Shown here piece by piece: positions 1-6,902 of a DNA stretch of 8,941 nt (its first letter is position 1; each line of letters begins with the position of its first letter). The position numbers and the translations under genes were made by a program. Below the pieces are notes generated by a model. It searched no databases. It had not been told where the DNA came from and was given only the letters and a program-made list of their open reading frames with translations. The DNA is from JBAVQS01 sp049694275 (GTDB taxonomy: Bacteria > Chloroflexota > Anaerolineae > UBA4142 > SHND01): the NCBI GenBank assembly GCA_049694275.1, contig JBAVQS010000016.1, positions 1 to 8,941 of the forward strand. The letters are read 5' to 3'.

Positions 1-248
1 CGCAGCAAGCGGCGGGCGCGCTGACGTCGTCTTGCCAGTTGCTGAGTTGTACCGAAAGGTCTCATACTGCACATTATCGCACATCCGAGAGCCTTCCGGA
101 CATTAATTAATCAAAACTCTGTAATTCGTCTTTTTGGCTATAAAGAAGAAGACTTGCAGATCAGAGTTGGAGTTCGGAAAAAGTGACGCAAGCACGAATC
201 AAGTCCTTCATGCCGTTTCTTCTCGTCATGTTTTCTCATCATCCCGAT
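1..248. other. No supportable gene
   Basis: I see no recognisable gene here. A plus-strand frame is open from position 2 to a TAA near 104-106 and could be the last 30 or so codons of a gene entering from the left, but its sequence resembles nothing I know. The stretch from about 105 to 160 is AT-rich. The longer open frames that continue rightwards are antisense to the nth remnant. Confidence 0.4.
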
Positions 249-509
249 TCAAGAGTGGGTGTTTTTATATCCCTGAGGGGTTTGATAATACTCGCACACA
301 TCCGTCAGCGGGCATATCTCGCATCTCGGCATGCCCGCGACGCAAATCTCTCGCCCATGGCGGATGAGGTTGATGTGGAGGGGATAGTATCGAGCAGGGG
401 GAATGAGCTCACCAAGAATTTGGTGAGCTTTTTCGTAGGTGGTCTTTCCCGGGATCCAGCCAAGGCGTTTGGTCACGCGAAAGATGTGCGTGTCCACCGG
501 GAACGCAGA
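249..509 (-). pseudogene. nth: Orphan 3' tail of endonuclease III gene, remnant 1
   Basis: This minus-strand fragment encodes only the C-terminal third of an endonuclease III. It matches residues about 147-220 of the intact Nth in this window at roughly nine in ten nucleotide positions (compared by eye). It begins at the catalytic-Asp segment (VDTHIFRV) and keeps all four Fe-S cysteines in C-x6-C-x2-C-x5-C spacing. The helix-hairpin-helix and everything before it are missing, so it cannot be a working glycosylase. Homology stops at about 507-509, and the DNA beyond is unrelated AT-rich sequence. The frame is still open, ending at a TGA read from 251-249 after a private tail (YQTPQGYKNTHS). 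A GTG at 497-495 could start an 82-residue peptide, but I see no reason to think it is translated. It is probably the oldest tail in the series because it lies farthest from the intact gene. Confidence 0.9.
406..433 (+). terminator. Intrinsic terminator antisense to nth remnant 1
   Basis: AGCTCACCAA and TTGGTGAGCT form a perfect 10-bp stem around a GAAT loop, followed directly by TTTT. On the plus strand this has the form of a rho-independent terminator. On the minus strand it encodes the HQILGEL segment of Nth. The plus-strand gene it would serve lies off the left edge or is absent. Confidence 0.5.
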
Positions 510-521
510 AATTTAGGTTCC

Positions 522-565
522 GGTCCTTTTTGGGACCTTGCTTGGACCATTCTAGGACCTTGGCA
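522..565. repeat. Four tandem 11-bp repeats, consensus GGACCTTNNNN
   Basis: Units start at 522 (GGTCC), 533, 544 and 555 (GGACC each), exactly 11 bp apart, or about one helical turn. The array begins only about 13 bp from the point where nth homology ends. The first two units also form a small hairpin (GGTCC-TTTTTG-GGACC). It could be a phased protein-binding site, either a boundary site of the inserted segment or a regulatory site upstream of the acyl-CoA synthetase. No homologous array is visible at the equivalent boundary near 2710. Confidence 0.55.
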
Positions 566-656
566 GGCTAAACTAAATTAGATAGTTTTCGTGTTTATCC
601 CGGAATAACCCGAGCTAATACACACTACCCAACTCGCGTTAATATTTGGTCGTCGT

Positions 657-675
657 CTCCTGGCGTCATCAGGAG
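657..675 (+). promoter_or_regulatory. Inverted repeat upstream of acyl-CoA synthetase
   Basis: CTCCTG (657-662) and CAGGAG (670-675) are perfect inverted arms around a 7-base spacer. They lie just upstream of the ribosome binding site AGGAG at 691-695. A TTTTT run follows at 681-685 but is separated from the stem, so this may be an operator or a weak attenuator. I found no convincing -35/-10 pair in 566-656. Confidence 0.3.
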
Positions 676-708
676 TAGGCTTTTTCAGAGAGGAGAAAAG
701 GGAATTTC

Positions 709-2466
709 ATGGACAAGCCCTGGCTCAAGCACTATGAGCCGCATGTGCCCGAGCATATCAATTATCCGGATATGCTCCTCCCACAAGCCCTGAAGCATTC
801 CGCAGAGAAATATCCCGAGCGGGCGGCGATAATCTTTAAAGGGGCGCGCATGTCGTACGCGGAACTTGACGAAACGGTAGACCGGCTCGCGGCTGCGCTG
901 CAACAATTGGGCGTAGCCAAGGGGGACCGGGTGGCCATTCACATGCCCAACTGCCCACAGTTTGTGCTGGCCTATTATGCAACCCTGCGCCTCGGAGGCA
1001 TTGTAGTCCCGTGTAATCCCCTCTATCGGGCGCATGAGATGGTACACCAGCTCAACAATTCGGGCGCCAAAATCATATTTACGCTCAGCAACACCTATCC
1101 GCTTGTTCACCAGATTCGCGGCGAGACCGCGCTCCGCCAGGTGATCGTCGCGCAGATCAAAACCTATTTTCCCCTGCATTTGCGTCTCCTCTTCGGCCTG
1201 CTGCTCGAAAAGAAAAAGGGTCATTATGCCGATATTCGTGGGGACCCGCATACCTCCTGGTTCCAGGATTTGCTCAAGAACGTGCCTCCCTCTCCCGCGT
1301 TGGTCGAGCTCAGTGGTGACGACGTCGCCGTCCTTATGTACACGGGCGGGACGACGGGTGTTCCTAAAGGGGCCGAGCTGACTCATCGCAATATCTTTGT
1401 GAACGCGTATATGTGTAAGGTCTGGCTAAATTCGAACGACGGGCAGGAAGTGGACATGGCGCAAATGCCGCTCTTTCACGCGTTCGGTATGACCGGCGCC
1501 ATGAACCTTTCGGTCCTCATTGCTGCCACTATGGTCCTCGTTCCCGACCCGCGCGATATTAACGATGTGATTCACACCATTCAACGATTCAAGCCGACCA
1601 TCTATCCGGGCGTTCCGATGATTTACAACAGCATCATCAATTACCCGAATATTCAAAAATATGACCTCAGTTCCATCAGAAATTGCTTTAGCGGGGGTGC
1701 AGGCTTGCCGCGCGAGATCCAGGAAAAGTTCGAGCAACTGACCGGGGCGAACGTGGTTGAGGGATACGGGCTCTCCGAATCTTCGCCGATAACGATTGGC
1801 AACCCCGTGACGGCCGGGAAGCGGATCGGGACCATCGGCCTGCCCTGGCCGGACACCGACGTCAAAATTGTGGACGCGGAATCGGGCACCCGCATTCTGG
1901 GCACGGGAGAAGAGGGTGAGCTCTGTATTCGCGGTCCACACATTATGCGGGGCTATTGGAACAATCCCGCCGAGACCGCGAACACGCTGCAGGTGGACTC
2001 GGCCGACCCCAACCCTCAGCCCTGGCTCTATACCGGCGATATTGCGACTATGGACTCGGATGGCTATTTCCGCATTGTCGATCGTAAGAAGGATGTTATC
2101 ATCAGCGGTGGAGGGTACAAGGTCTTTCCGCGCGAGGTCGAAGAGCTCTTGTACAGGCACCCCAGTGTGCGGGAAGCGGCGGTGGTCGGCATTCCGTATG
2201 AGAAGAAGGGGGAACGGGTCAAGGCGTTCGTGGTCTTGAAACCGGGCGAGCAAGTGACTGCCGACGAGATCATCCAGTTCTGCCAGAAGAATCTGGCTGC
2301 GTACAAGGTGCCCAAGTTCGTGGAATTCCGAGATGTAATTCCCAACACTGCGTCCGGCAAGCCGCTCCGCCGCCAACTGCGCGACGAGTCGATCCAGGCA
2401 CACGCGGCAGCGCCAGTGGCCACGCCCGCACTTGAAGTGACAGCTCCCGAGAACGTGATGCCCTAA
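709..2466 (+). CDS. Long-chain acyl-CoA synthetase (FadD-like)
   Basis: This 585-residue protein belongs to the ANL adenylate-forming superfamily and should activate a fatty acid with ATP and CoA to give acyl-CoA, AMP and pyrophosphate. The diagnostic motifs are all present and in order. The ATP-binding loop YTGGTTGVPKG is at 211-221, YGLSESSP at about 353-360, YTGD at 441-444, the hinge region DRKKDVIISGGGYKVFP at about 455-471, and the C-terminal catalytic lysine is K551 in ASGKPLRR. Length is typical for bacterial FadD-type enzymes. An Ala/Pro-rich tail of about 25 residues follows the last motif. The ATG at 709 is preceded by AGGAG at 691-695. Family membership is clear, but chain-length preference cannot be read from sequence; a medium-chain or aryl acid substrate is possible. 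It stands alone, with no beta-oxidation gene adjacent. Its stop codon overlaps the stop of the converging nth remnant 2. Confidence 0.93.
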   Translation: MDKPWLKHYEPHVPEHINYPDMLLPQALKHSAEKYPERAAIIFKGARMSYAELDETVDRLAAALQQLGVAKGDRVAIHMPNCPQFVLAYYATLRLGGIVVPCNPLYRAHEMVHQLNNSGAKIIFTLSNTYPLVHQIRGETALRQVIVAQIKTYFPLHLRLLFGLLLEKKKGHYADIRGDPHTSWFQDLLKNVPPSPALVELSGDDVAVLMYTGGTTGVPKGAELTHRNIFVNAYMCKVWLNSNDGQEVDMAQMPLFHAFGMTGAMNLSVLIAATMVLVPDPRDINDVIHTIQRFKPTIYPGVPMIYNSIINYPNIQKYDLSSIRNCFSGGAGLPREIQEKFEQLTGANVVEGYGLSESSPITIGNPVTAGKRIGTIGLPWPDTDVKIVDAESGTRILGTGEEGELCIRGPHIMRGYWNNPAETANTLQVDSADPNPQPWLYTGDIATMDSDGYFRIVDRKKDVIISGGGYKVFPREVEELLYRHPSVREAAVVGIPYEKKGERVKAFVVLKPGEQVTADEIIQFCQKNLAAYKVPKFVEFRDVIPNTASGKPLRRQLRDESIQAHAAAPVATPALEVTAPENVMP

Positions 2467-2710
2467 CAGCATATTCGGCCATAATAGTACGGACACACAT
2501 CCGTCAGCGGGCACACCTCGCAGCGCGGCACGCCCGCGACGCAGATCTCTCGCCCATGGCGGATGAGGTTGATGTGGAGGGGATAATACCGCTCAGGGGG
2601 GAATGAGCTCGCCAAGAATTTGGTGAGCTTTTTCGTAGGTGGTCTTTTCCGGAACCCAGCCGAGGCGTTTGGTCACGCGAAAGATGTGCGTGTCCACGAG
2701 GAATGCGGGT
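2463..2710 (-). pseudogene. nth: Orphan 3' tail of endonuclease III gene, remnant 2 (frameshifted)
   Basis: This is the second copy of the nth 3' third, colinear with residues about 146-220 of the intact protein. It starts at PAFLVDTH and runs to the four-cysteine Fe-S motif. Relative to both other copies it has six G residues instead of five at 2596-2601. This shifts the frame after GELIPP and brings an immediate stop. Past the shift the remaining sequence is still recognisable (YYPLHINLIRHGREIC and on to CPLTDVC) and ends at a TAG read from 2465-2463, overlapping the TAA of the acyl-CoA synthetase. Homology to nth ends at about 2710, within a few bases of the breakpoint in remnant 1, and the sequence beyond is unrelated. 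An antisense frame running through 2982 joins this remnant to non-homologous sequence and is a chimaera. Confidence 0.92.
2606..2633 (+). terminator. Intrinsic terminator downstream of acyl-CoA synthetase, inside nth remnant 2
   Basis: AGCTCGCCAA and TTGGTGAGCT pair over 10 bp with one G-U wobble, around a GAAT loop and followed by TTTT. It lies 140 bp past the synthetase stop codon in the correct orientation, and no other terminator is visible between. The single difference from the other two copies (A to G) preserves pairing in RNA. Confidence 0.6.
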
Positions 2711-2794
2711 GTACTCCAGCTACTATTTAGAACCACTTCTGGACATATTGAAGTGTGTGGAGCAGACGGCTTGGGCGAGTGGAACGAGTGAAAG
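2711..2794. other. Unassigned junction sequence
   Basis: This stretch begins where nth homology ends and runs to the first usable start codon of the LuxR-type regulator. It matches neither nth nor the regulator family, and shows no terminal inverted repeat that would identify an insertion sequence. The unassigned character continues to about 2935, inside the nominal reading frame of the regulator. Confidence 0.4.
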
Positions 2795-4789
2795 GTGAAG
2801 GATCGGGGATCTTCAAAAGAGCTGTCGGCATTTTTCGTTGACATCCACTCTACTCCGCATTGCAATGAGTCCGAACCGAAATGCACGAGACCCGACACAA
2901 ATCCCGAAAAACCGCTGATCAACTCCTGCGTACCAATGTGTGATGCCGTTACAGGGCGGAACAACAGCGCTGGCCTCCTCACTCAACTCGAACGCGCCAA
3001 TCTTTTTCTAGTGCCGCTTGGCGATCACAGCGGCCAGGGCTGGTATCGCTATCATGCGCTCTTCGCCGAGGCCATGCGCCATGCGGCGCGCGAACGTTTC
3101 GGCGAAGAGGGTATCCATGCGCTATACGGCCAGGCAAGTGCATGGTACGAGCGAAATGGCTTGCTCGACGAGGCTATCGAGGCAGGCCTTGCCGCGCAGC
3201 AATATCCGCGCGCGGCCGTGCTCGTCGAGCGTGCGCTCGCTCTGCGAACACCGGGCGAACTCTATACCTTTCGGCGTTGGGTCGAACAAATTCCGCAGGA
3301 GGTGCTGCGAGCATACCCCACCGTGTGTTTTGAGTACGCTGTTACTTTGCTGTTCACCTCTGACCGCTATGCCGTGGCGACTGCGGCTCTGATCGAAACG
3401 CCTTTGCATGTTGCCGAGGAAACTTGGCGACGCGAAGAAAATGGTGCAAGACTGGGTCAGGCGTTGGCCTTGCGCACGCTCGTGAGTTTGTGGCAGGGCG
3501 ATTTCTCGCGCGCTTTTGCGTTTGCGCGTGAATCGCTTCAGTTGCTCGCCGAGGAGGATGCGTTTTGGCGGGGCAGCGACTTGATTACCCTCGGGATTGA
3601 GGAATCGCTGGCAGGCAGAGTAGATGTGGCCCAGAATGCCCTGATCGAGGCGCGCGCCTTGTCTGGAGCAGTGCAGAACCTTCATGGTCAGCTCGCCGCT
3701 ACGGTCTTGTTAGCCGACATCTACACTCGCCAAGGCGAGTTCGACCAAGCCATCCTAATGTATCGACAGGTACAAGCTGAAGCCATTGGCAGCGAGGATA
3801 TGCTAGACGACCAGGGTGCGGCCGCGCTCGGTCTGTGTGCGATTGCCTATGAACGAAACGATCTCGAGGCCGCCGAACGCCAATCCGCCCGCGCGCTTGA
3901 ATTCGGCGCACAGCGCTCGAACGATTTGCTCACCGTTCATGCCGGGATCGCGCTCGCCCGCGTGTTGCACGCGCTTGGCAAGGCGGCTCAAGCCCAAGAG
4001 AGATTGCGAGCCCTCATTGCCCAGACGCAGCACCCGTTTCTCGTGCAGGAGGTGCTTGCGTGGCAAGCGCGGCTCGCTCTGGCGATGGGCAATATCGAAT
4101 CTGTACATCAATGGTATACGGGCATCGCTCGGCGTATGAACGACCTGCCACTCGTTCTACAGGAGCAGCAAGATCTAGCGGTGGCGCGGATGATGATTGT
4201 CGATGAAAAACCGCAGGCCGCGCTCGAACTGCTCGAACGGTGGCGTGCAGACGCTCGAGAGCATGGGCGGACCTCCACCGAACTGGAGACCCTGGCTCTC
4301 GAGGCGCTGGCCTGGGCCCAGTCCGACAGGACACAGGCCGGCAAACTCCTCGCCTGCGCCTTGGCCATCGCCCAGGCGAAAGGATACCATCGTGTTTTCC
4401 TTGACGAAGGCCAGCCTATGCGGATCCTGATTTCTGATTTTCGATTCCAGCTTGAAAAGCAAGCACCGCGCCTGAGAGCTTTTATCTACAAACTGCTCAC
4501 AACATTCTCGGCCAATGTCACCAAGAGTGCCGCTAAATCCGAGATCGAAGGGTTGAGGCGGACCCCGAATATGGGTGGCCGGCCGGAAATGTCCTTCGAG
4601 CCGCTCAGTCCTCAAGAACAGCGGGTGCTGCGTCTGGTCGCTGTGGGTCTTTCCAACACCGAAATCGCTCGTGAGCTCGTTGTCTCCACAAATACTATCA
4701 AAACCCAACTGCAAAGCATCTATCGCAAGCTCAACGTGAGCAACCGCGAACAAGCCCGCGAGATCGCCCGCGAATTAAAGATCGTGTAG
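2795..4789 (+). CDS. LuxR-family (MalT/LAL-type) regulator lacking its N-terminal ATPase domain
   Basis: The C-terminal DNA-binding domain is a clear LuxR/GerE helix-turn-helix at about 604-660 (LSPQEQRVLRLVAVGLSN, then a TNTIKTQLQSIYRKLNVS-type recognition region). Residues 48-100 match the end of the regulatory arm of MalT-like STAND proteins (MCDAVTG, ANLFLVPL at 68-75, WYRYHALF at 83-90). About 500 residues of TPR-like helical repeats follow. Family members are usually about 900 residues, with Walker A and B motifs in the first 300; none of that is present. Residues 1-47, from the GTG at 2795, are low-complexity-like and unrelated to the family. Homology begins abruptly near position 2935, so the gene looks 5'-truncated by a rearrangement. 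If expressed, it may bind DNA without ATP/inducer control, or it may be a pseudogene. A start at ATG 2936 is equally possible. It likely acted on the repeat-rich leader immediately downstream. Confidence 0.8.
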   Translation: MKDRGSSKELSAFFVDIHSTPHCNESEPKCTRPDTNPEKPLINSCVPMCDAVTGRNNSAGLLTQLERANLFLVPLGDHSGQGWYRYHALFAEAMRHAARERFGEEGIHALYGQASAWYERNGLLDEAIEAGLAAQQYPRAAVLVERALALRTPGELYTFRRWVEQIPQEVLRAYPTVCFEYAVTLLFTSDRYAVATAALIETPLHVAEETWRREENGARLGQALALRTLVSLWQGDFSRAFAFARESLQLLAEEDAFWRGSDLITLGIEESLAGRVDVAQNALIEARALSGAVQNLHGQLAATVLLADIYTRQGEFDQAILMYRQVQAEAIGSEDMLDDQGAAALGLCAIAYERNDLEAAERQSARALEFGAQRSNDLLTVHAGIALARVLHALGKAAQAQERLRALIAQTQHPFLVQEVLAWQARLALAMGNIESVHQWYTGIARRMNDLPLVLQEQQDLAVARMMIVDEKPQAALELLERWRADAREHGRTSTELETLALEALAWAQSDRTQAGKLLACALAIAQAKGYHRVFLDEGQPMRILISDFRFQLEKQAPRLRAFIYKLLTTFSANVTKSAAKSEIEGLRRTPNMGGRPEMSFEPLSPQEQRVLRLVAVGLSNTEIARELVVSTNTIKTQLQSIYRKLNVSNREQAREIARELKIV

Positions 4790-4831
4790 ACAGTTTTGCG
4801 CATATTTGTCTGCTGCCCCCCGTTCTCTCCG

Positions 4832-4884
4832 TCACCTCCCAATCACCCTCCGAATCACCTACCCTGGGTGATGCCGATTCACCC
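4832..4884 (+). promoter_or_regulatory. Helically phased TCACC half-site array upstream of methyltransferase
   Basis: TCACC motifs start at 4832, 4843 and 4855, an inverted copy (GGGTGA) is at 4866-4871, and a final TCACCC is at 4879-4884. Start-to-start spacings are 11, 12, 11 and 13 bp, so all sites face one side of the helix. The last two form the dyad GGGTGATGCCGATTCACCC. MalT-type activators bind short repeated boxes upstream of their targets, so this is the natural candidate operator for the LuxR-type protein encoded just before it. A possible -10 (TAAAAT, 4922-4927) lacks a good -35, as expected for an activator-dependent promoter. Confidence 0.5.
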
Positions 4885-4955
4885 TCCAGCATGTTATTCT
4901 CCTATCAAATGAGTCGAACCGTAAAATAGCCGGTAGCATATAGGAGAAAAGCAAA

Positions 4956-5633
4956 ATGATGAAAAACAGCGTTCAAGCCACACCTTCGAAAGCTTATAAG
5001 GGCGTGGCCATGGAAGGCATGATCGCCCGATGGTATGCCAAGAACACGCGTCAGGGTCGCGGGTTTGATGTATTGGTCAGGCGCGTCTCCGAAATCGTGC
5101 CGAAGGGGGGACGGGTGCTTGAAGTCGCTCCCGGTCCGGGTTTCCTCTCGGTTGAGATCGCCAGGCTGGGCAAGTACCAGGTCGCCGGCGTCGAGATTAG
5201 CAAGACGTTCGTCGAGATCGAACGGGCCAATGCTCGAGAGGCGGGCGTCGAGATCGATTTCAGGCAAGGGGATGCGGCCGATCTGCCGTTCGAGAATAGC
5301 GCCTTTGATTTTGTGATCTGTACTGCGGCTTTTAAGAACTTTACTCGGCCTGCGCAAGCGCTGGGTGAAATGTACCGGGTACTCCGCACTGAGGGGAAAG
5401 CGCTCGTAATTGACCTGCGACATGATGCTTCACAGGTCGATATTAACCGGGAAGTTGACGGGATGGGGCTGAACTGGCTCAATACGCTTTTCACGAAATG
5501 GACCTTTTCGCAAATGCTCCTCAAGAGCGCCTACACGGAGCAGCAAATTCGTGAATTTCTGTCCCAGGCCCGCATCCCGGAATCTCGGATCCAGTTGAGT
5601 GGAATTGGATTTGAAATCTGGATGGAAAAGTGA
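4956..5633 (+). CDS. Class I SAM-dependent methyltransferase
   Basis: This 225-residue protein has the Rossmann-fold methyltransferase signature. Motif I is VLEVAPGPG at 54-62. The acidic residue after strand beta-2 (E80 in VAGVEIS) should bind the ribose of SAM. GDAADLPF at 105-112 contacts the adenine, and FDFVICTAAF begins at 117. MYRVLRTEGKALVID follows in the usual post-motif position. Overall it resembles the Methyltransf_11/UbiE-like group. The substrate is unknown; small molecules or lipids are typical for the group. The ATG at 4956 has a good ribosome binding site (AGGAG, 4942-4946). It sits 166 bp after the LuxR-type regulator and behind the phased repeat array, suggesting that it is or was the regulator's target. 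Its stop codon overlaps the first codon of the downstream glycosyltransferase relic, so sequence upstream of that relic has been lost. Confidence 0.9.
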   Translation: MMKNSVQATPSKAYKGVAMEGMIARWYAKNTRQGRGFDVLVRRVSEIVPKGGRVLEVAPGPGFLSVEIARLGKYQVAGVEISKTFVEIERANAREAGVEIDFRQGDAADLPFENSAFDFVICTAAFKNFTRPAQALGEMYRVLRTEGKALVIDLRHDASQVDINREVDGMGLNWLNTLFTKWTFSQMLLKSAYTEQQIREFLSQARIPESRIQLSGIGFEIWMEK

Positions 5634-6087
5634 CTCCCAACATCGGCGCCTTTCACGCTTACCGCGAGAACTCGGATGGATATGAATATGCTCAGCCGCT
5701 GATGCGATGGATCAATATGCGTTTGAACGCCCGCATCTTTGTGTCGGCTCCGGTGTGTGGCGATGCGTCGCTCTGCACTTGCCGGGAGAGTTCCGCGTCA
5801 TCCCCAACGGGATTGATTTCGCGCGCTTTGCCGCACTGGGGCTGGAACCGATCGCGGAGTTCGACGATGGTCGCCCCAATATTCTCTTCGTCGGTCGGGT
5901 CTCACACGAGGAATTGCCGCACTATTATCGCTCAGCAACGATTTTTTGTGCGCCCTACACCGGCGGCGAGAGTTTGGGCATCGTGCTACTCGAAGCCATG
6001 GCAGCCGGACTACCAATTGTCGCATCGGACATTGCGGGCTATCGCGGCGTAATACGAGACGGAGCTGACGCCGTCCCTACGCGTTGA
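5630..6087 (+). pseudogene. GT4-family glycosyltransferase relic
   Basis: Fragments of a family 4 glycosyltransferase (PimB-like) are spread over two frames. The first frame gives TPNIGAFHAYRE to ARIFVSAPV. A frameshift near 5750-5770 moves the homology to the frame that reads LPGEFRVIPNGIDFARF, then NILFVGR, VSHEELPHYYRSA and GGESLGIVLLEAMAAG with the E-x7-E motif. Four lesions are visible. The N-terminal Rossmann domain is mostly missing. The frame is broken. About 50 residues are missing between two FVGR-type motifs (junction at about 5887-5898), taking the Arg/Lys donor-phosphate site with them. The C-terminus stops after VIRDGADAV. Intact members are about 380 residues. The relic starts directly at the methyltransferase stop codon. 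It cannot be functional. Confidence 0.88.
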
Positions 6088-6163
6088 TGTTTCGGCTCGC
6101 GTGAATGACCTCTTCAAACTTGAACTGGCGATTCAATTCTAGCGCGGGTCTTGGCCCCTGCGA

Positions 6164-6176
6164 TGCGAGGAGGTCA
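6164..6176 (+). promoter_or_regulatory. Strong Shine-Dalgarno block shared with the copB leader
   Basis: TGCGAGGAGGTCA occurs here and again at 7793-7805, where it serves the copper ATPase start six bases downstream. Here the best-spaced codon is a GTG at 6181, which opens only a six-codon frame (MVEWIW). The in-frame ATG of the next gene is 15 bases past AGGAGG. The site is real in sequence, but which start it serves is unclear. Confidence 0.4.
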
Positions 6177-6188
6177 ACTCGTGGTAGA

Positions 6189-6902
6189 ATGGATATGGTA
6201 ATAGGCAGTATGACACGACGATCTATCCAGGCGGGCAAGATTCCCACGGTAATCATCCGCGCAGGCATGGACGTTCAGGTCGAGGGCTGGGATGATGAGC
6301 GCGTTCTCGCCAGCACAGAACACAAGCGGGGCTTGAAGGTCGAACGGCGCAGCGAATCGGTGCTCGGCCACCTCCGCGCCCGCGCCAAGGTGGGTGACCG
6401 GGTGATCTTTGATGTGAGCACGGATTTGCTCAAGCGCAATAAGAGCGATGTGCCGGACGACGCCATTCAAGTGCAGGCCGCCGGCGATACCGCCGTGCGC
6501 GTTCCCTACGGCAGCACGGTGAAAATATACGCCGGGCGAAGCATTCAAGCGCGCGATATTCGCGGCAGCGTGACAGCGTATGCGGCTCACGATGCCCGTC
6601 TCCACAATATCCACACCGTCGTCCACGTCTCCGCTGGGTGGGCGATGGACTTGGACTGCGAAACTCTGGCATCCGATAACCCCAAGTTTTCAGCCGGACG
6701 TGATTTGCGCTTTTACGTTCGTGACTTGAACCATGCCAAGATTATGGTGGACGACCTCGGTGGTTACTGGGAAGCAGTGATCGGCGACGGACGGCGCCAA
6801 ATCCGACTTCACGCCGGCGGCGATGTAACCCTGGTCACCGATCAGCCCGTCAAGGGGCAATCGCCGGGCGCGGTGCTCGGGCATATTGACTCGCCTCTTT
6901 GA
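6189..6902 (+). CDS. Hypothetical beta-rich protein of unknown function
   Basis: I do not recognise a named family. The frame is open from an ATG at 6105, but codons 1-28 lack a ribosome binding site and look like decayed flanking sequence, so I prefer ATG 6189 (MDMVIGS) or ATG 6210 (MTRRSIQ). From 6189 it is 237 residues. There is no signal peptide or membrane segment. The sequence is rich in short beta-strand-like stretches with repeated Ala-Gly-Arg/Gly-Asp turns (AGRSIQARDIRGSV, SAGRDLRFYVRDL, HAGGDVTLVTD). Such patterns are seen in bactofilin-like or DUF4097-like beta-solenoid proteins; this comparison is by pattern only. Normal codon use and a long clean frame argue for a real gene. Its 3' end overlaps the converging nth gene by 61 bp, and its transcript would meet the antisense terminator at 7023-7050. 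Confidence 0.7.
   Translation: MDMVIGSMTRRSIQAGKIPTVIIRAGMDVQVEGWDDERVLASTEHKRGLKVERRSESVLGHLRARAKVGDRVIFDVSTDLLKRNKSDVPDDAIQVQAAGDTAVRVPYGSTVKIYAGRSIQARDIRGSVTAYAAHDARLHNIHTVVHVSAGWAMDLDCETLASDNPKFSAGRDLRFYVRDLNHAKIMVDDLGGYWEAVIGDGRRQIRLHAGGDVTLVTDQPVKGQSPGAVLGHIDSPL

Noticed and set aside
522..540. GGTCC-TTTTTG-GGACC as a terminator
   Set aside because: The stem is only 5 bp and no T-run follows it. The 11-bp periodicity explains these bases better.
183..581. Plus-strand 132-codon open frame near the left end
   Set aside because: It is antisense to nth remnant 1, and the same kind of frame appears opposite the other nth copies. It resembles no protein.
1426..2514. Long minus-strand frame of 362 codons
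   Set aside because: It is a shadow of the acyl-CoA synthetase, whose motifs are all in the plus-strand frame.
2711..2935. Insertion sequence or transposon end at the junction
   Set aside because: No transposase, terminal inverted repeat or target duplication can be seen. The link to mobility rests only on the repeated nth tails.
2593..2982. Minus-strand 129-codon frame ending in an Nth-like segment
   Set aside because: Only its last 40 or so residues are Nth. The rest is antisense to the start of the LuxR-type frame and is unrelated to glycosylases, so it is a junction chimaera and not a fusion gene.
4832..4884. CRISPR-like repeat array
   Set aside because: The units are 5-6 bp with 11-13 bp periodicity, far too short. 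Regulatory half-sites are the better reading.
6105..6188. ATG 6105 as start of the hypothetical gene
   Set aside because: No ribosome binding site precedes it, and the first 28 codons look unlike the rest of the protein. Kept only as an alternative.
6181..6201. GTG-initiated six-codon leader peptide
   Set aside because: Spacing to AGGAGG is good, but such a short frame is likely by chance, and there is no attenuator structure or codon bias to support it.
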